Shown here piece by piece: positions 35,739 to 50,700 of a stretch of 64,000 nucleotides of DNA; the first letter of the stretch is position 1; each line of letters starts with the position of its first letter. The position numbers and the translations under genes were made by a program. Location of the stretch: the NCBI GenBank assembly GCA_963971305.1, contig OZ020307.1, positions 50,961,702-51,025,701 of the forward strand, written 5' to 3'. This stretch comes from Arcuatula senhousia. Its lineage: Eukaryota; Mollusca; Bivalvia; Mytilida; Mytilidae. The notes beneath the pieces are model-generated. The model saw only the letters and a program-made list of their open reading frames with translations. It did no database searches and had not been told where the DNA came from.

Positions 35739-38700
35739 GTAAAATTATGTAGAAATATAATTATCATACTATTTAACTTCTTGGGATACAAGTTCGTGTA
35801 CATTTTTGTAAATGTAGATGTTATTATATCTTTTTATTGCATACACTTGACTTATATGGGGCAAGATTAACCTGTGATGCTCCCAAAGTTAAAACATATC
35901 TATAAATATTTAACAAGCGAAAATAAATATTTTTGATACAATTGCAATATTCGAAAATAAAAACAAACTAGCTTTTCATGTGGGTCACATGTGCGCTTAA
36001 TGACGTTAGAAATTTGTAAAGAAAAAAGCGTTAAAAAGACGCTGAAAGTTCTGGAAAATGAGCATGCTATACTGGACGTTGAAGGAAAATTCAGGTCATA
36101 GTACAACTAGAATATTGACATTTCTACAATTATCGCTCCCTTAGGCAGTCAGGGGCATTACTTATATGAGTGATTTTTAAATCACTTATTCTAGTAGCAT
36201 TTCAAAATGCTAAAGACGTTTCAAAAAATCTAAATAAACAAAGGAGCAGTTTAAGAAAATTTATATTAATTAATTGATATTGAAAAAAAAATTATTAAGC
36301 TTCCTTAAAATTACAAAATCATAGATTTAATTGCCACCTGTTATCAGTATTTTCCCAAAATATTTTATTTTCTGATAAAAGAAAGACCTAATGTACATGT
36401 AACAAACCATTACTTCACTTTCCGAATTTTCCCAGCTGTGGCAATAATTTTCCCATTAACTTCAATATCTTAGGTTTCTGATTATGTAATCAATTACCCA
36501 TGTTCACGATCAAAATCATCATGTTCACGATGCCTGAAGATAGCAGGGGTTACCTAACAAAATATTACTTAAAAAAGGTTAAACAAGCGATTTGGAGTGT
36601 AATTATCCATAATTCAGTTCAAGGTCATGTCCTGCCATGACTGGACATTCCATTATCTAGATGTTTTTTTCCCATCTTTTATTATACAATAAGACTCAGA
36701 CTTCTCTCCATAACATTTAAAATGAAGAACATTTTAATAAGATCACTGTTATACATGTAAGTGATTTATTTGTACTACTCAAACAAGTGATTTTGAAAGA
36801 GAGGTAACTCTACATTTTGTAGCTCTTAAAGAAAAATAACTAAATATTACTTAAACAAGTGATTTAGAAATCACTAATTTAATTAAGGCCCCTGACTGTA
36901 TCGGGAGCGTATTATGGTTGAGGAACCAGACTGAGAGATTCAGGTTCCTGGAAGCCTCTTGTTTAAAAAAACTCCAAGGAGTTCAGATATAACTAAACAG
37001 GCCATACTTGAGAAAACTTGACTTTGAATTACTCTTCAAACATGCGACATTGTCAAATAAATGCAATAGCAAAATTACCAAACTTGGAGGGTCAAACTTT
37101 AATGTCATGAATGTCAAGGGAAAATCAAGGTAGACATGGTGGAGAAATTAAATATCGCAATGGTCCTAACTTGGTACAGACATTTAAAGAGAAATGGTTG
37201 GATAAACCAGGTTTTATGGCACCAAACCTCCCTCAGAGAGAGTGACTAATACAATTTTAGCCTTTTGGCTGTTTGGTGAGGTCAATCCATGTTTTTATCA
37301 ACTCAGAAAAAGCAGTATATCGACCTCGGACTTCGTCTTCAGTCGATATAGTTTTTTTTTAGTTAATAAAAGCAAGTATCGACCTCACCAAAAGAGTATA
37401 ATTGTATATTGTTGTTACTGAATAGTACATGTATAAACAAAAAACAATAATTCCTTTAAAATGAAGATTTGTTTCATTTAGAATAGGCTACCAATCTACA
37501 GTATTTTTAGAAAGTTTAAGTCTGTTAACATTCTATTTTTAGAAAGCCTTAGTCCTCCAACTTTTAAAATCTATTTATAGAAAGTCTTATACTGCTAATT
37601 ATTTACAGTTTAATCATGTGACCTACTTTGACCATTGACAGAATCTGAATAATACAGTATTATAATAATTAAAAATTTATACTGCTGATGACAGGGACTT
37701 CTAAGTTTTATTCTGTTTTTTAGTTACTTGTTCAATTCTGGTGAAAATGTGATAAACATTGGACATGCCTGCAAGTAAGTGTTATTGGTGGAATAATTTA
37801 GTATGCCCTACTTAAACGGGCCTACAGTCAGTCAGTGTAGGAAAAATTGCGAACCAAGAAATGTAGGAATTTTCAAGAGATGTACTCACAGAGATTTCAT
37901 AAAGGAAACAAAAACCAAACAACATCTCAACCACTTATATTTACATTAAACATGTTTCATAAAAATATCAAATCTGAACCCTGGGTGCCTATGAAGGGTT
38001 AGTACATGTACCTTCTGCCGTCTGCAGAGACACTTTTCTTGTTTGGGATCAGTTTTAACTACTGTATACATGTACATGTATATAGTTAATATAAACTCAG
38101 TAAAAGATGACACTTTTTTACTCATGAACAAACTGAAATCTCATACTTTGATTTTATTTACTTTCATAGGGATTAATTTTTGTGGTTAACCTTAGAAAAA
38201 GACATTTCATTGTTTGTTTTTTAATGTTGGAGATGCCTTTGTTGCTAGAACAATATATGTAGAAGGAGTCAATATACATATCTTTGGATTCTATTCTTAG
38301 GTTGAATGCTGAAAATTTGTACCCCAAGAAAAATAATAAAATAGATCCCACAGTGTTCTCCCTAGATCCATATAGCACTGTGGTACTACTGTGCTTTATT
38401 TTTTACCACAGTGCTATCTTGTCAAGATTTATTATAGAATGTGTAAGGACCACAGTGCTATAATTTTCAGAAAACCATGTTTTTACTGATTACATCACTG
38501 CTGTTCAAATTTCTGGGGAGAACATTGAGATGCTCAGTATTTGAATTTTATATATTTTCTTTTATTTTTTTTACAGAAACTACAATAATATCAAAAAGAA
38601 AAAGATTTGTAATATTTTTATCACACATAACTCCTGGAATAACTTGACGGGTGTTACTGGTAGGTAGATGTAAGATAGAAGATAATGAGATGTGGAATAA

Positions 38701-41700
38701 GTGTATGTGACACAACCTACAATATAAACGACAATTTAAAAAATCCACAACAGAAAACAGCCAGTAGTGGCTGCTCGCTGGTTTGCAATCGACCCTTGAT
38801 TTATAAACTATAAAAACAAATAACATAAATTGGACGAATACAAACATTTGCTTTGATAAAGATAAGAATCAATAGAATGTTGCTTCTTTCAGCTTTGGTA
38901 GAGCGCCTCTGATGAGCCTTGAATAGACGAAACGCACGTCAGGCGTAGCAAAATTTATTGTCTGGAACTTTGTTGTCATTTGTACTTCATCATGCCAGCA
39001 AAAGTTGTGGCACACATATATAGGTAGTTGGTTCTTTGTATCACCATCCATTTCTTCTCGATTTACCTTTAAGAATATCTTACTTTAAGCTTATTTCTCA
39101 TAAACCCTTAGATTGATCTTCATGACATATTCATTGTATGCTTATCAGTGCCTGAGATGGCCACTTGTCTACCTGCCAAATGCAAGTAGATTTTTGGTTG
39201 GGCCAGAAAAATTCAGGAAATGTTTCTTTACACATATAAGGACACCGACCCAAAAATGTAATCTGGGCCACCAGATTAGGTCTTCCCATTTCAGGCACTG
39301 CTTATATGACAAGGGCAATAAGTTTTACCAAAAATATTGCAAATTCCTCAAATACTGTGGTTTCATTATTATTCGTGTGGTATCAATTTTTGTGATTTTC
39401 GTGGGTGGCCTGTCCCATGAAATTTGATAACCTAAGAAAAGGAATTTAGTATTGATCTGTATGCTTCAGACTTTAGAACCACAAAATTAAGAATCCACGG
39501 ACTTATCAATTTTCATCAAACCAGGAAAATTGATATCCACAAAAATAAATGAATACACAGTAAGTAATGAGCCTTTATGCCCTTGCATCATATTTTTTTT
39601 AAAATCACACATTTGCATAACTATGTGGTAGTTTGATTTTATCATTGATCTTGATGAGCTCAAAGTTATAAAAGGGGCTACTAGTTTAAAATATCAAGAA
39701 TCACTTTTCTGGCTCACCTGCTATCTGGACAGTTGGAGCGAGACTGTGTGTTGTATCTGGGAGCAGTGATTGTGGGATAGAAAATGAATGTTTTAGATGA
39801 ATATACAAAAACTGCATTTGAATTGATTTCCCTTGAATTCAGTAGGTAATGTTACCAGGAGCAGTGATTGTGGCAATTTAGTTTTAGATGAATGTACAAT
39901 TGCTGCATCTGAATAACTTTACTTTGAATTCCTTGTTGCTGGTCATTTTTGCCAATTTCATGGAGCAATAATTTGTGGTACAGTGTATACCTCTTTATAA
40001 TAATCACCTTGTTTGTCTGTCTGTTTCTATTGACTTCAAATTGAGGATGCTTATCAGATGGAGATGTGCTATATTTATAGGAAATTTGATTGCTCTCAGA
40101 GACCGTATATCGGGTTATTTTGGCGTGGTGATTATTTTGGCTATGTTGGTGTGCAAGAAAAAAGTAAACATTATCATTTTTTTTTAATCGAGCTATTAAC
40201 ATGGTAAAAAAACCACCAAAATAAAACATGCAAAAATGACAGAAAAAAAACAAAATTTTTCATCCTCTAAAATAACTCGATATACGATATTATTCAGGGG
40301 GATTAATACTTTAGATATAGACTTCTGGGCGGTAATCCTTTTTGAGGATGTGATATGTTATGTATGTGTTTCTATTGTTCTTCTTAACAGGTGCAGCATT
40401 TCACATGGAGATGAAAGGTTTACCTAGACTGTTGATACATGGACCAACAGGTGTTGTAAGTAATGGCAGAATAATTTTTGCAGTCTTCCCTTTCTGTTAC
40501 AAAATTAGGGGAATAAACAGGAAATGCAACACTTTTATTTCCTTTATTAATATAAAGTCCATTCCTGCTTACTTACAAGTGCCACACTAATCATATTGGT
40601 ATGGTGATGCCTAGCACAATTCATGCTTCAGATGCTGATTGTGACCTATATTTTCCTCATGGATGACCACTTACAGAAGAATGGTAAAAGTCCATTCCTG
40701 CTAACATTTAGGCAAGAACCACTTCAACCAAAGTGGTATGGTAGGTGCTTCTAGTGATGATAAGCAAGATACATGGTTCAGATGCTGGGTGTGACCTTTT
40801 TTGCATGAATGAGCACTAAAAAATTTGAAAAGTTTAAGTCAGTTCATGCATAGTGACAATTATGTGTTACAAGGTGAGCTTTGTAGTTAATAGATATCCT
40901 AGCTGTTTGATAGATATAAAGGTGGGACACAGTGTCTGTTCCACACATTTTCTTGTTATTTCTAATTTTTTGCTAGATTTGGTGACATTTTTTCCCTCTT
41001 GAAATTGGCTTTAATACCTCTACCCCAGTATATTATACCTGTGTTCTTTGTCTTCAGTACTTGAGAGTGCACCTTAGCTACTAGGTCTAGTCTAAATGGT
41101 AAAGAATTGTGCAGAAAATTTTCATTTTACTTTACAGGAAACATTTGCTCACGATATCCTTGTTTATGCAGAGGATGCCAAGGTCAAAGTTGGTATGTTT
41201 TGTATAACCTTTACTTTTGACCACCATCATGATTGTACAAATGCAATATTGCACTAAAATAATCATTAACAACTTCTTGAAATGCATGTGCAGGAAAAAA
41301 AACTGAGATATAAAAGTGATTTTCTCAATTTCATGTCTACCTTGTTTTTATACGACCGCAAAATTTTGTGATTGTATAATGTTATGGCGATGTCGTCGTC
41401 GTCGTCGTCGTCGTTGTCGTCTGGGAACATTTGGTTTCCGTGCAATAACTTGAGTAAATGTTGACCAATTGTTTTAAAATTTTGATATGATGTTTGTAAC
41501 CTTTAAAGGAAGGTTGGCATTGTATTTGGGGTTTGTAGCCCCTACCGTTTAAGAAAAAGGGAACAAAAGGGGCTAAAACGGGTGTATTGACAAAACTGTT
41601 GTAGAATGTTTATTATTCACTCGATTTTGAAAATTCTTTTTTTAATGAATTTCTCATTAGATTCTGTCAACTAAATGTGTAAATGATTTTGATATTTATT

Positions 41701-44700
41701 GCACCGTTACATTGCTACAGGGGGTCAAAAAGGGGCCACACCCCAAAAATCGACTTTTCTATTTGTGGTCCGATTTTCAAAATTTATTTTTCATTGGAAT
41801 CCTTATGAAAATCCCTGGCTGCGTTTTTCAATCAGATTTGCAATATCTCTTACTGTTTTTGAGAAATTAGGGGTCGAAGGGGCAAAAAAACGTCATTATT
41901 TACAGCAAATAGTTTTACGCAAAAAAATTAGTTCTAGTGGGCCAGATAATTGTTATGAAGTTTCAATATGATGATTATACCCAGAAAAAAGATTGGTAAT
42001 TGTATTAAGGGTTTTTGGCCCCTAAAATTTTAGAAAAAAGGGTCAAAAGGGGCTAAAACGGGTGTATTGACAAAACTGTTGTTGAATGTTTATTATTCAT
42101 TCAATTTTGAAAATTCTTTTTTTGTTAAATTGCTCATTAAATTCTGTTAACTAGATGTGTCAATGGTTTTGGTATATATTTCACTGTTCAATTGCTACAG
42201 GGGGAAAAGACGGGCCACGACCATAAACTTAACTTTTTTATTTTGGTCCGATTTTCAAAATCTTTTTTCATTCGAATCCTTGTGCAAATCCCTGCCGGTA
42301 TTTTTTCAGTCAGATTTGCAATATCTCTTACGGTTTTAGAGTAATTAGGGGTCAGAGGGCCAAACATATCACAAGACTTTTTAAAATTTGATGTTGATGT
42401 AGATATATATGAATGTGTCAAATATGCATTTTAAAGGCATATTGTCTACGAAAAATTATTTTTTTGTAAAACCAAAAAACTGTCGTCAGACTATTTGTTT
42501 TGTTTATTTAGAAAGATGCAAACGTTCAAAATACGACTAGGGTACCTTATTACATTAAAAATTGAAAAATATATAATATTTGTAAAGCTTTACAAAAATT
42601 CATATTCATGAGATGTAGATGAGCAGTAAGCATGCGCACTATACTTTCTTTGATTGAAAACTTCCCTAGTTTTTGTACGTGGTGCATAATCTGTTTCTCG
42701 AAGCTTTAGCTCGGAAGAAAATTATAACGACAACCGAATATTAGAGCTACTTAATGAATAAAACTGACAATTATTGCATGTATTAAGTTTTCAATGTGAT
42801 TGAAAAGGTAAACACGAAAAATATTGGTATTTTTTCAACATATCAATGTATTCGGAGACAAAACCCGAGATTCCGATTAGCGTCCGTGTTAAAACTACTC
42901 AGTTAGAATCTGTGTCAATGTGACGAAATGCAGGTTAATAAAATATTAATCAATATTGTCGAGTTAGTTTGATCGAAATAAAGTACTTTTGAGGCAAAAT
43001 TGGTGGCAAATTTGTTTTTCAATATTCATTTTATTGCATTTCGGTCTAATTGACACCCAAAAATTGGGGGGTAAAAAAAAGAGTTTGCCGTATACAATAT
43101 GCCTTTAAAGTCCACCACAGGATGCGTGTTGCAAAAAGCTTTGTAATTCCACCATGGGCTGCATGTGACCAAAGCAATTGACTATCCATATTTGGCCTCA
43201 AACGTACAGGGTTTAATTTGTTGCGGTCGTATCATGCTGCACTCTGCGTAGCTTTTTATTATTTACCTCACAACTGAACAAATTCAATAAAAAAAAAACA
43301 AACAAAAAACAAATGCAAACATAGATGTGGTAGGCCAATGGTAGCACTAGGTTTTGAGATTTAGAAATTTAGCAGGGTTCTTCAGAGTGACAAACTGTAC
43401 ACCCTAAGCGACTTTCATACCAGTGTCAGACCACTACCTGTTTGGAGTAGAAGTATTATAAAAATTTCAAAAATTTCTGTCAAGCTTTTCTCAGAAACAA
43501 TACATGGATTGAGTTGAAATTTGAAAGTGTTGTTTAGTATAACAAACAATATGCCCTAAGTGATGCTTAGACTTGTCAGACTTTAACTTCCTTTTTTGGG
43601 GCTCTAAATGGGACATCTTTGTCTCATTGACACATTCTTCCTTTATTTTTCTAAAAGTTGTTCATTATTGCTTGTGTAGTAAACAAAATAAATCAAATTT
43701 TATGTGTTAGAAAGGAATAAAGTTTAATTTATGTGTTTTTTATGTTAAAAATTGTACATGCTATACATACATGTCCGATAGATTTTAGTAATTTTTTTAG
43801 AAAGTTGTAATAAACAGGACCAGTAAAAAAGAATTAAGTCCAACCAAAGATTTCATTTTGAAGAACCTAAGTCTGACAAGGAAATTTTAAGTTTCGCAAA
43901 CTCTGCTTGCATGGTCTGGTAAAATATTTTTACTTTCTCCATTGCAATGTACATGATTACAGGACATGGCTTGTAAAGAGAAAAATACTTTGGAATTATT
44001 GTTATTATATATGTTACTCTTTTCTTTATTCTTATAGGTTCTACACAATCAAAGACTGAATTTAAAGACAATTATGTCCATATTAAGTATGTTCCATTGT
44101 TGCCAGAAGATGTAGAGAAAACCAACAACCCTTCAGATGATGATCAAAATGATCTTGATATTGACAATGAATCCATTGAAGGTCTGTATTTGGGTCTAAC
44201 ATTGGTTTAACAATAATAGGGTAAATTATTTATAAACATTTTCAGTAAGTCTTAAGACATTTTTAATCAGGACATGATTTTGTTAAATATAAAGTTCAAA
44301 ATGAATCTTGGATAGAAATTAATAAGATGTGGAATTTTCGTATGCCACACAGCTTGTATAACAAGTTGTAATTTAGAAAAATCACCATGGACAACGGCCA
44401 ATAGAGCTAGTGGTATCTTAAGAAAAGGAAAATTTACATCAAGTTGATCATATACTTTAGTGTGTAATTTTCCATTTAAAATGCTTAAATCTAAATCTAA
44501 AAATGGACATCTATTTTAGGTGTATTAGATTTATTAAGGGTTAGTTCTTTAGGATAGATACATGTATCGTTTATAAAGTCTGAGAATTTGAGGTTGTGCA
44601 GAGTAAGAATGTCACCTAAGTATCAAAGTGTTGTTAAAATTAGGGCTATTCCAGAAAAAAATATATCCCGGGGGCAGAACGCACTTGAATTAAAATTCTG

Positions 44701-47700
44701 TTGGTGGGGGGTCAGATACAAAAATTCTCAATACAATGCATTGCAATACATAAAATTAAATGGATTGGTGGTACCCCTAAATTTGATAGGTGTTCTGTCC
44801 CTAGGAGATATTTTTTTCTGGAATAGCCCTTATCAATAAGGTGGTGTTTGTTTGAATCTTGTTGTAGTTTGGCCATAATATGTGATTATGTTTACATTTT
44901 TTGTGTTACTGTTTATATTTTTTATATTATTTAGGTTCTACTCCTGCAAAGAAGATGAAGATGTCTGATTTCTCACCTTTGTCACACCCTGAATGTGTAT
45001 ATGCCTACATTTTAACGGTCAGTCATAGATTGGAGACATAAGTTTACTTCTATGATATCATTATCATTCTTTGGTAACAAATTTTTATAGTTTTTCATGG
45101 GTGCTGGTCAACTACAGAAGTAAGAATTCAACAAAGTATTAATTTTTTATTATTCTTTGTAGCAATATAAGCAAATCATGAAATTAAAAATGCAGCAAAA
45201 TTTCTTTTTGGACAAACCACAAAAATTGATCCCAAGGAAAAAAAAAGAATAATCAACAGTATTTTGATCCCCAAAAAACTTGCCAGTCTACCATTGGATG
45301 CAGTGTCCAAATTATTGACTTTCAATATTGGTCCTCTAATGTTACAGCATTTTATTAGCTTTTTATTAGCCCATCTGATCAAAGATGTGTTTGTGTGTGT
45401 GTGTTGGTGTTTAACACTCTTTATCGACGCACCTGGGCCATGTAGGGCGGTCAGTGTTTAATGGTGGAGGAAACTCGAGTACCTGGAGAAAACCACCGAC
45501 CTTGGGCAGGTAACTGACAAACCTAATCACATACAGTTGGGGAAGTCCCTTTTTTTGTTAAATACAAACGGGACTCAAACACCAGCTCAGAGGTGATCGG
45601 CTAGTGATCAATAGTGTGGTATTTAAACCAGCGCATTAGACCACTCGGCCACCCAGGCCCCCATCTGATCAAAGGCATCTCACGCAAGCAGCTCATCAAA
45701 ACTTGACACCCCTGCAAATCATTGCTGCTCATTCTTCATTAAGATTTCTTTTCAATTCATTCCATCTTACAATCTTGTAATTAGGTAAGATTTAGATGTT
45801 TTTAAAAAACAATAGATTATGTTTTCTTTTTTTTCAGCCAAGCCCTCTTCCTCCGAAAGTCCACTTGGAAAAATGTGTAGAACTTGGTATAAAACAGTGA
45901 GTGGTTTGATTAATTTTCAAAATTACAGTAAATGTACTTAATTTCACAAGGTATTTATTTTCCTGGATTTGGGCGTCATACATCTTTTGGAAATTTAATA
46001 CCCATGAAAAGAAATAAAAAGTATGAAATTAGTACAATACTGAATAGAAGACGTGAAATTAATTACCTGTGAACTTGAGAAAAATTGTGAAAATAAGTTT
46101 ATTTACAATATTTATAAACCTGTATTTATATAAAAAAAGTGAAAATTAAATACCTGCAGAAAAACTACTTAAACGATATTTAAATTGCCAAATAGTGTTC
46201 CTGCAGGTTTTCTTCCCTCATGTTACAAGGAAGTTTTAAAAATGCTTTAAGGGTTGACATTAAGGCAAATTTTCAAGGAAGTAACAAAACAAAGAATATT
46301 CAACGTGGGAGATTTTTATTCAAATCCAAGTCAAAAGTAATCATGTAGCTCTAAAAGCTTGTTTTTAACCCAATTGGAGCCCATCTGCCATCAACAAATG
46401 GCCTAGCTCAGCAACACTCCATGTTCATGATGTTTTGATGTAAACATTTGATGGAATATGTGTTGGAAAGACACAGTTTTCATATTTCCTAAATTTGACA
46501 ATGTTTGGCTATTTCTTTAAAATTTGTTAAATTTATCTATTTGGTCATTGTTGTAATATTTTTTGCTTCTGGTTTTGTTTAATCAGATCTAATATTCTAC
46601 CGGTTTTCCAAGTTTTCTACTCCTAGCGTGTCTGATGAAGGTTAATCCAAAAAAGCGCTTCACACGCAGTAAAATTTTGCTGTTGTACATTTATCAAAAT
46701 CATTTCAATATGTGGATCGTGTCTTTCTGGCACATATTCCATATTCTTTCGTTTTAATATTATTCATTTTCTTATGTGTTGTTTTAGGGGAGTCTTAGTT
46801 GGGGAGTTAGTACGTGGAAACTCAGTCACTCTTGAAAACGGGACAGTGGTGAGTAAGATTCGTAACGTAAATTCTTGGAGAAGATCAGCTGTTTGTATAC
46901 AAGTAATACAAATTTTTATTTAAATCGTTTTTTGAATGGAGCGGATTAGAAAATAAGACTTAAAAATTTCCATAATGTTTTTTTTGCCACCTGCAACATG
47001 TTGCATTTGACAAGTAGCTTTGTCCTACATGTATGTTTGTATATAGAATTCTACCTGTAACTCCTCTACTTCCTGTTTGCACAATACTTTAAATTTCATA
47101 AGTATGCTGAGAAAGCATTGGTTTTGTTTTGTACGTTATAATTGAACAATAAGATACAGATGACTCAAAACTTTCTGTGGTGCATTAAAAAACTGTAATA
47201 ACATTTTAAAGACTTCAAGAAGAAAGCAAGAACCACTGGTCACATTTGAGACCACTGTCAGTTATTATGCCCGTTCTACAAAAGTAGGGCTATAGTGTTC
47301 GGGTCAGTCCATCCCTCCAAAATGTTATGAGATGTGGCATTATGTTTTTTTGGCTGAATTATGGGTGCTATGTTGCATATACTTGTTCCATCCATATCTT
47401 ATTAATTAACTGCTCATTACAGGTACAACCTGAACAAGTGTTAGCACCTAGAGAACCTCCTAAATCATTTCTAGGTAGGTCATGTTAATTTACTTTCGAG
47501 GGAGAAATTTCCCAATCTGTTTCTAGGTAATTTATGTTTACTGTGGTATATCAATTACTTTAATTGGGAACCAAAGTTTGTGTTTTTTGTCTCGCCTGTG
47601 ACAAATAGTCGCAAAAAGTGAGACATAGGTACATGTATTACTTTACAGCGGCGGCGGCAGCATCGTAAACTTTTTTGTAAGAATTTTGTGGAAAATGAAT

Positions 47701-50700
47701 TACTTGAAAAGTATTATAGCTTGGCATCTGATATTTGGTATACAGACAGTTCAGGTAATGGTCTACAAAATCGTCACCATGCTGTGTGACTCTGACCCCA
47801 TTTTCATGCTCCAGTGACTCTGTGAACTTAGGTCTTTTTTCAGACCAAAAACTTTTATGCTAGACTTTTGTGGAAAATGAATTTCTTAAAAAGTATAATA
47901 GCTAGGCATCTGATATTAAGTACAATTATACAGTCAGTGCATGTTATTGTGTACACATCTGTCACCATGCCTTGTGACCCAATTTTATGCTCCAGTGACT
48001 TTGTGAACTTAGGTCTTTTTTCAGGCTGTAAATTTCTTTGCAAGACTTATGTGGAAAATGAAGTACTTTAAAAGTGTAACAGTTAGGCTTCTGATATTTA
48101 GTATGCAGACAGCTCAGGTTATGGTCTACACAACTGTCACCATGCCGTGTGACCTTGACCCCATTTTCACGCTTCAGTGACTTTGTGCACTTAGGTTTTT
48201 TTAAGGCTGTAAATGTCTTTGTATGACTTTTGTGGAAAATGAATTTCTTAAGAAAAGTATAATAGCGAGGCACCTGATCTTTAGGATATGGATGAATTAA
48301 ATCAGGGTATCGGGGTCCATAACTGAGTCATCTGACCTCATTGCTACACTTAATGACTATAATATAATATTGTTTTTTTGTTTTGTTAAGTCTTTTATGA
48401 TAGGTATGTTTCTCAATGACTATGATATCTAGAATTGTTTTGGTTGGTCCACAGGAAAATGTTGAGAATTTATGAATAAATTGTCGAATAACTAGGTATT
48501 TCCATGGTGCCCGCAGGCGAGACATTCTTTAGTGTTTACTCTTGTTTTTCCTCTGTTATATATTGAAGGTGCAGAGTACTCTCTGCAAATATTATTCTTT
48601 ATATGAAAATCTAGCTATGAATTTGTGATAGGATCATCTTTTTAAAGTTGATGTTAAGACCATATACAACTGCACTGCATTTTCACATATCAGGCTTTTT
48701 TGTAAGTTCCTGATATTTGGTTACAAGCTTGATATGGACATGGTGTATTGTGGTATACATTTTTAGATCCATCAAACATTTTTTTACTGTTTGCTGTAAA
48801 CTATATATTTAACACATGGCATAGTTGTGAATGCAGGGGTATCACTAGTGAGCATTGGCTCACAGATTTTTTGTTTACATTGTGCTTTGAATTTTCAATG
48901 AACTCTATACAATAACTTTTCTCTCTACTATAGTGATAGAGTGTCCCTCAGATGATTATCTGTACAGTATACTAAACTCCAAACAGTTGATAGAGTTACA
49001 GAATAACAGTGAAAAAACAGTCGAGTTAGTCGTACATATGTCACCATATGACATCGTACAAACTCCTCAATATCAACAGTTTATCAAAAGGTAACAAATA
49101 TTATTTTAAAACTTAATTGGCTTTAAGTACCCCCCTCCCCACCTTGGTAAAAGATGGTAGACAACATATGCAGAGTCAATGATATATTCCTGTAAAATGA
49201 CACCAATCTATAGAAATTGGGTCAATGTGACCTATATTTTATGCATGAACGATTTTGTTATGTTCTGGTTAAGGTCCAAATCCCAATACTACATGTTAAG
49301 CATGAATGATATTTCACTACTAGATCAGTCTCAGTAATATAGCACCATCCACCAGAAATTAGGTCACTGTAACCTATATTTTACTCATGGACACTTATGA
49401 TTAGTTTCTTGCTTAAGGTCCTTATCCATGTTAATACACATTGGGGGGTCAATGATATTTCAAGAACGGGAGGGCCATCCTGTGACCCATAGGCACATTC
49501 TAGTTAGATGTTATTTGTAGATTTCCAGATTCGGATTCTCATTTGTACCTTTATGTCCATTTATAGATTTCCAGATTCCACATACCACCTGTATTTACAT
49601 GAAAAAACTTCAGGTGTTCATAGTCAATCGTTTATACAGTTTCATGCAGAACTAAACATGCTCCATCCAGAGATGTTCCCGCTTGTACATATGCCTAAAC
49701 AACAGATACCAGACGCAGAAGATGAGAAACACGTCTTAGCTAAACCTTACTTAGCATACAAAGTTAGACCTACTGAACAAAAAGGATTTTTTAGGTATGT
49801 TTTTGTCTCGCCTGTGAAGCAGAGCGGGACATAGGTGTTACTTTACCGGCAGTGGCGGGGGCGGCGGCGACGGCGGCGTTAACTTTTTGGAAAAGTTTTA
49901 TGAGCACCTCTATATCTTAAGAACTATAGGTCCTAGGTTGATGAAACTTGGTATGCATATGCCCCAGTAGTAGCTTAGCACAGTTGCATCCCCATCTTTT
50001 GACCTTGACCTTGATTTTCCGGTTGAGTGACTTTGACAATTTTCAATACATAAAATAGCAATGGAAAAGTTTTGCGAGCACCTCTGTATCTCAAGAACTA
50101 TAGGTCCTAGGTTGATGAAACTTGGTATGCATATGCCCCAGTAGTAGCTTAGCACAGTTGCATCCCCATCTTTTGACCTTGACCTTGATTTTCCGGTTGA
50201 GCGACTTTGACAATTTTCAATACATATATTAGCAATGGAAAAGTTTTGCGAGCACCTCCATATCTCAAGAACTATAAGTCCTAGGTTAATGAAACTTGGT
50301 ATGCATATGCCCAAGTAGTAGCTTAGCACAGTTGCATCCCCATCTTTTGACCTTGACCTTGATTTTCTGGTTGAGTGACTTTGACAATTTTCAATACGTA
50401 TAATAGCAATGGAAAAGTTTTGCGAGCACCTCCATATCTAAAGAACTATAAGTCCTAGGTTGATGAAACTTGGTATGCATATGCCCCAGTTGTAACCTAG
50501 CACAGTTACATCCTTATCTTTTGACCTTGACCTTGATTTTCCGGCTGAGTGACTTTGATTATTTTAATTGCATATATTTGTAATATTTAAGTTCTATAAA
50601 CATTTATTGATCTCTGAAACTGAAAATCCATGTAAATTCAAAATATAGTGGAAGTAAGAAAGAATTATTGTTTCTGATGGTGCCGACAGGCGAGACATAC

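Noticed and set aside
39852..40253. 133-codon minus frame in intron 3 of copy B
   Set aside because: Biased AT-rich translation with no recognisable motif, antisense to the gene's intron.
45400..45665. tRNA-Leu/Ser gene
   Set aside because: A- and B-box-like blocks are too far apart, and the body recurs elsewhere: a SINE.
49910..50329. 139-codon minus frame
   Set aside because: Product of a 174-bp tandem repeat divisible by three inside an interspersed element.
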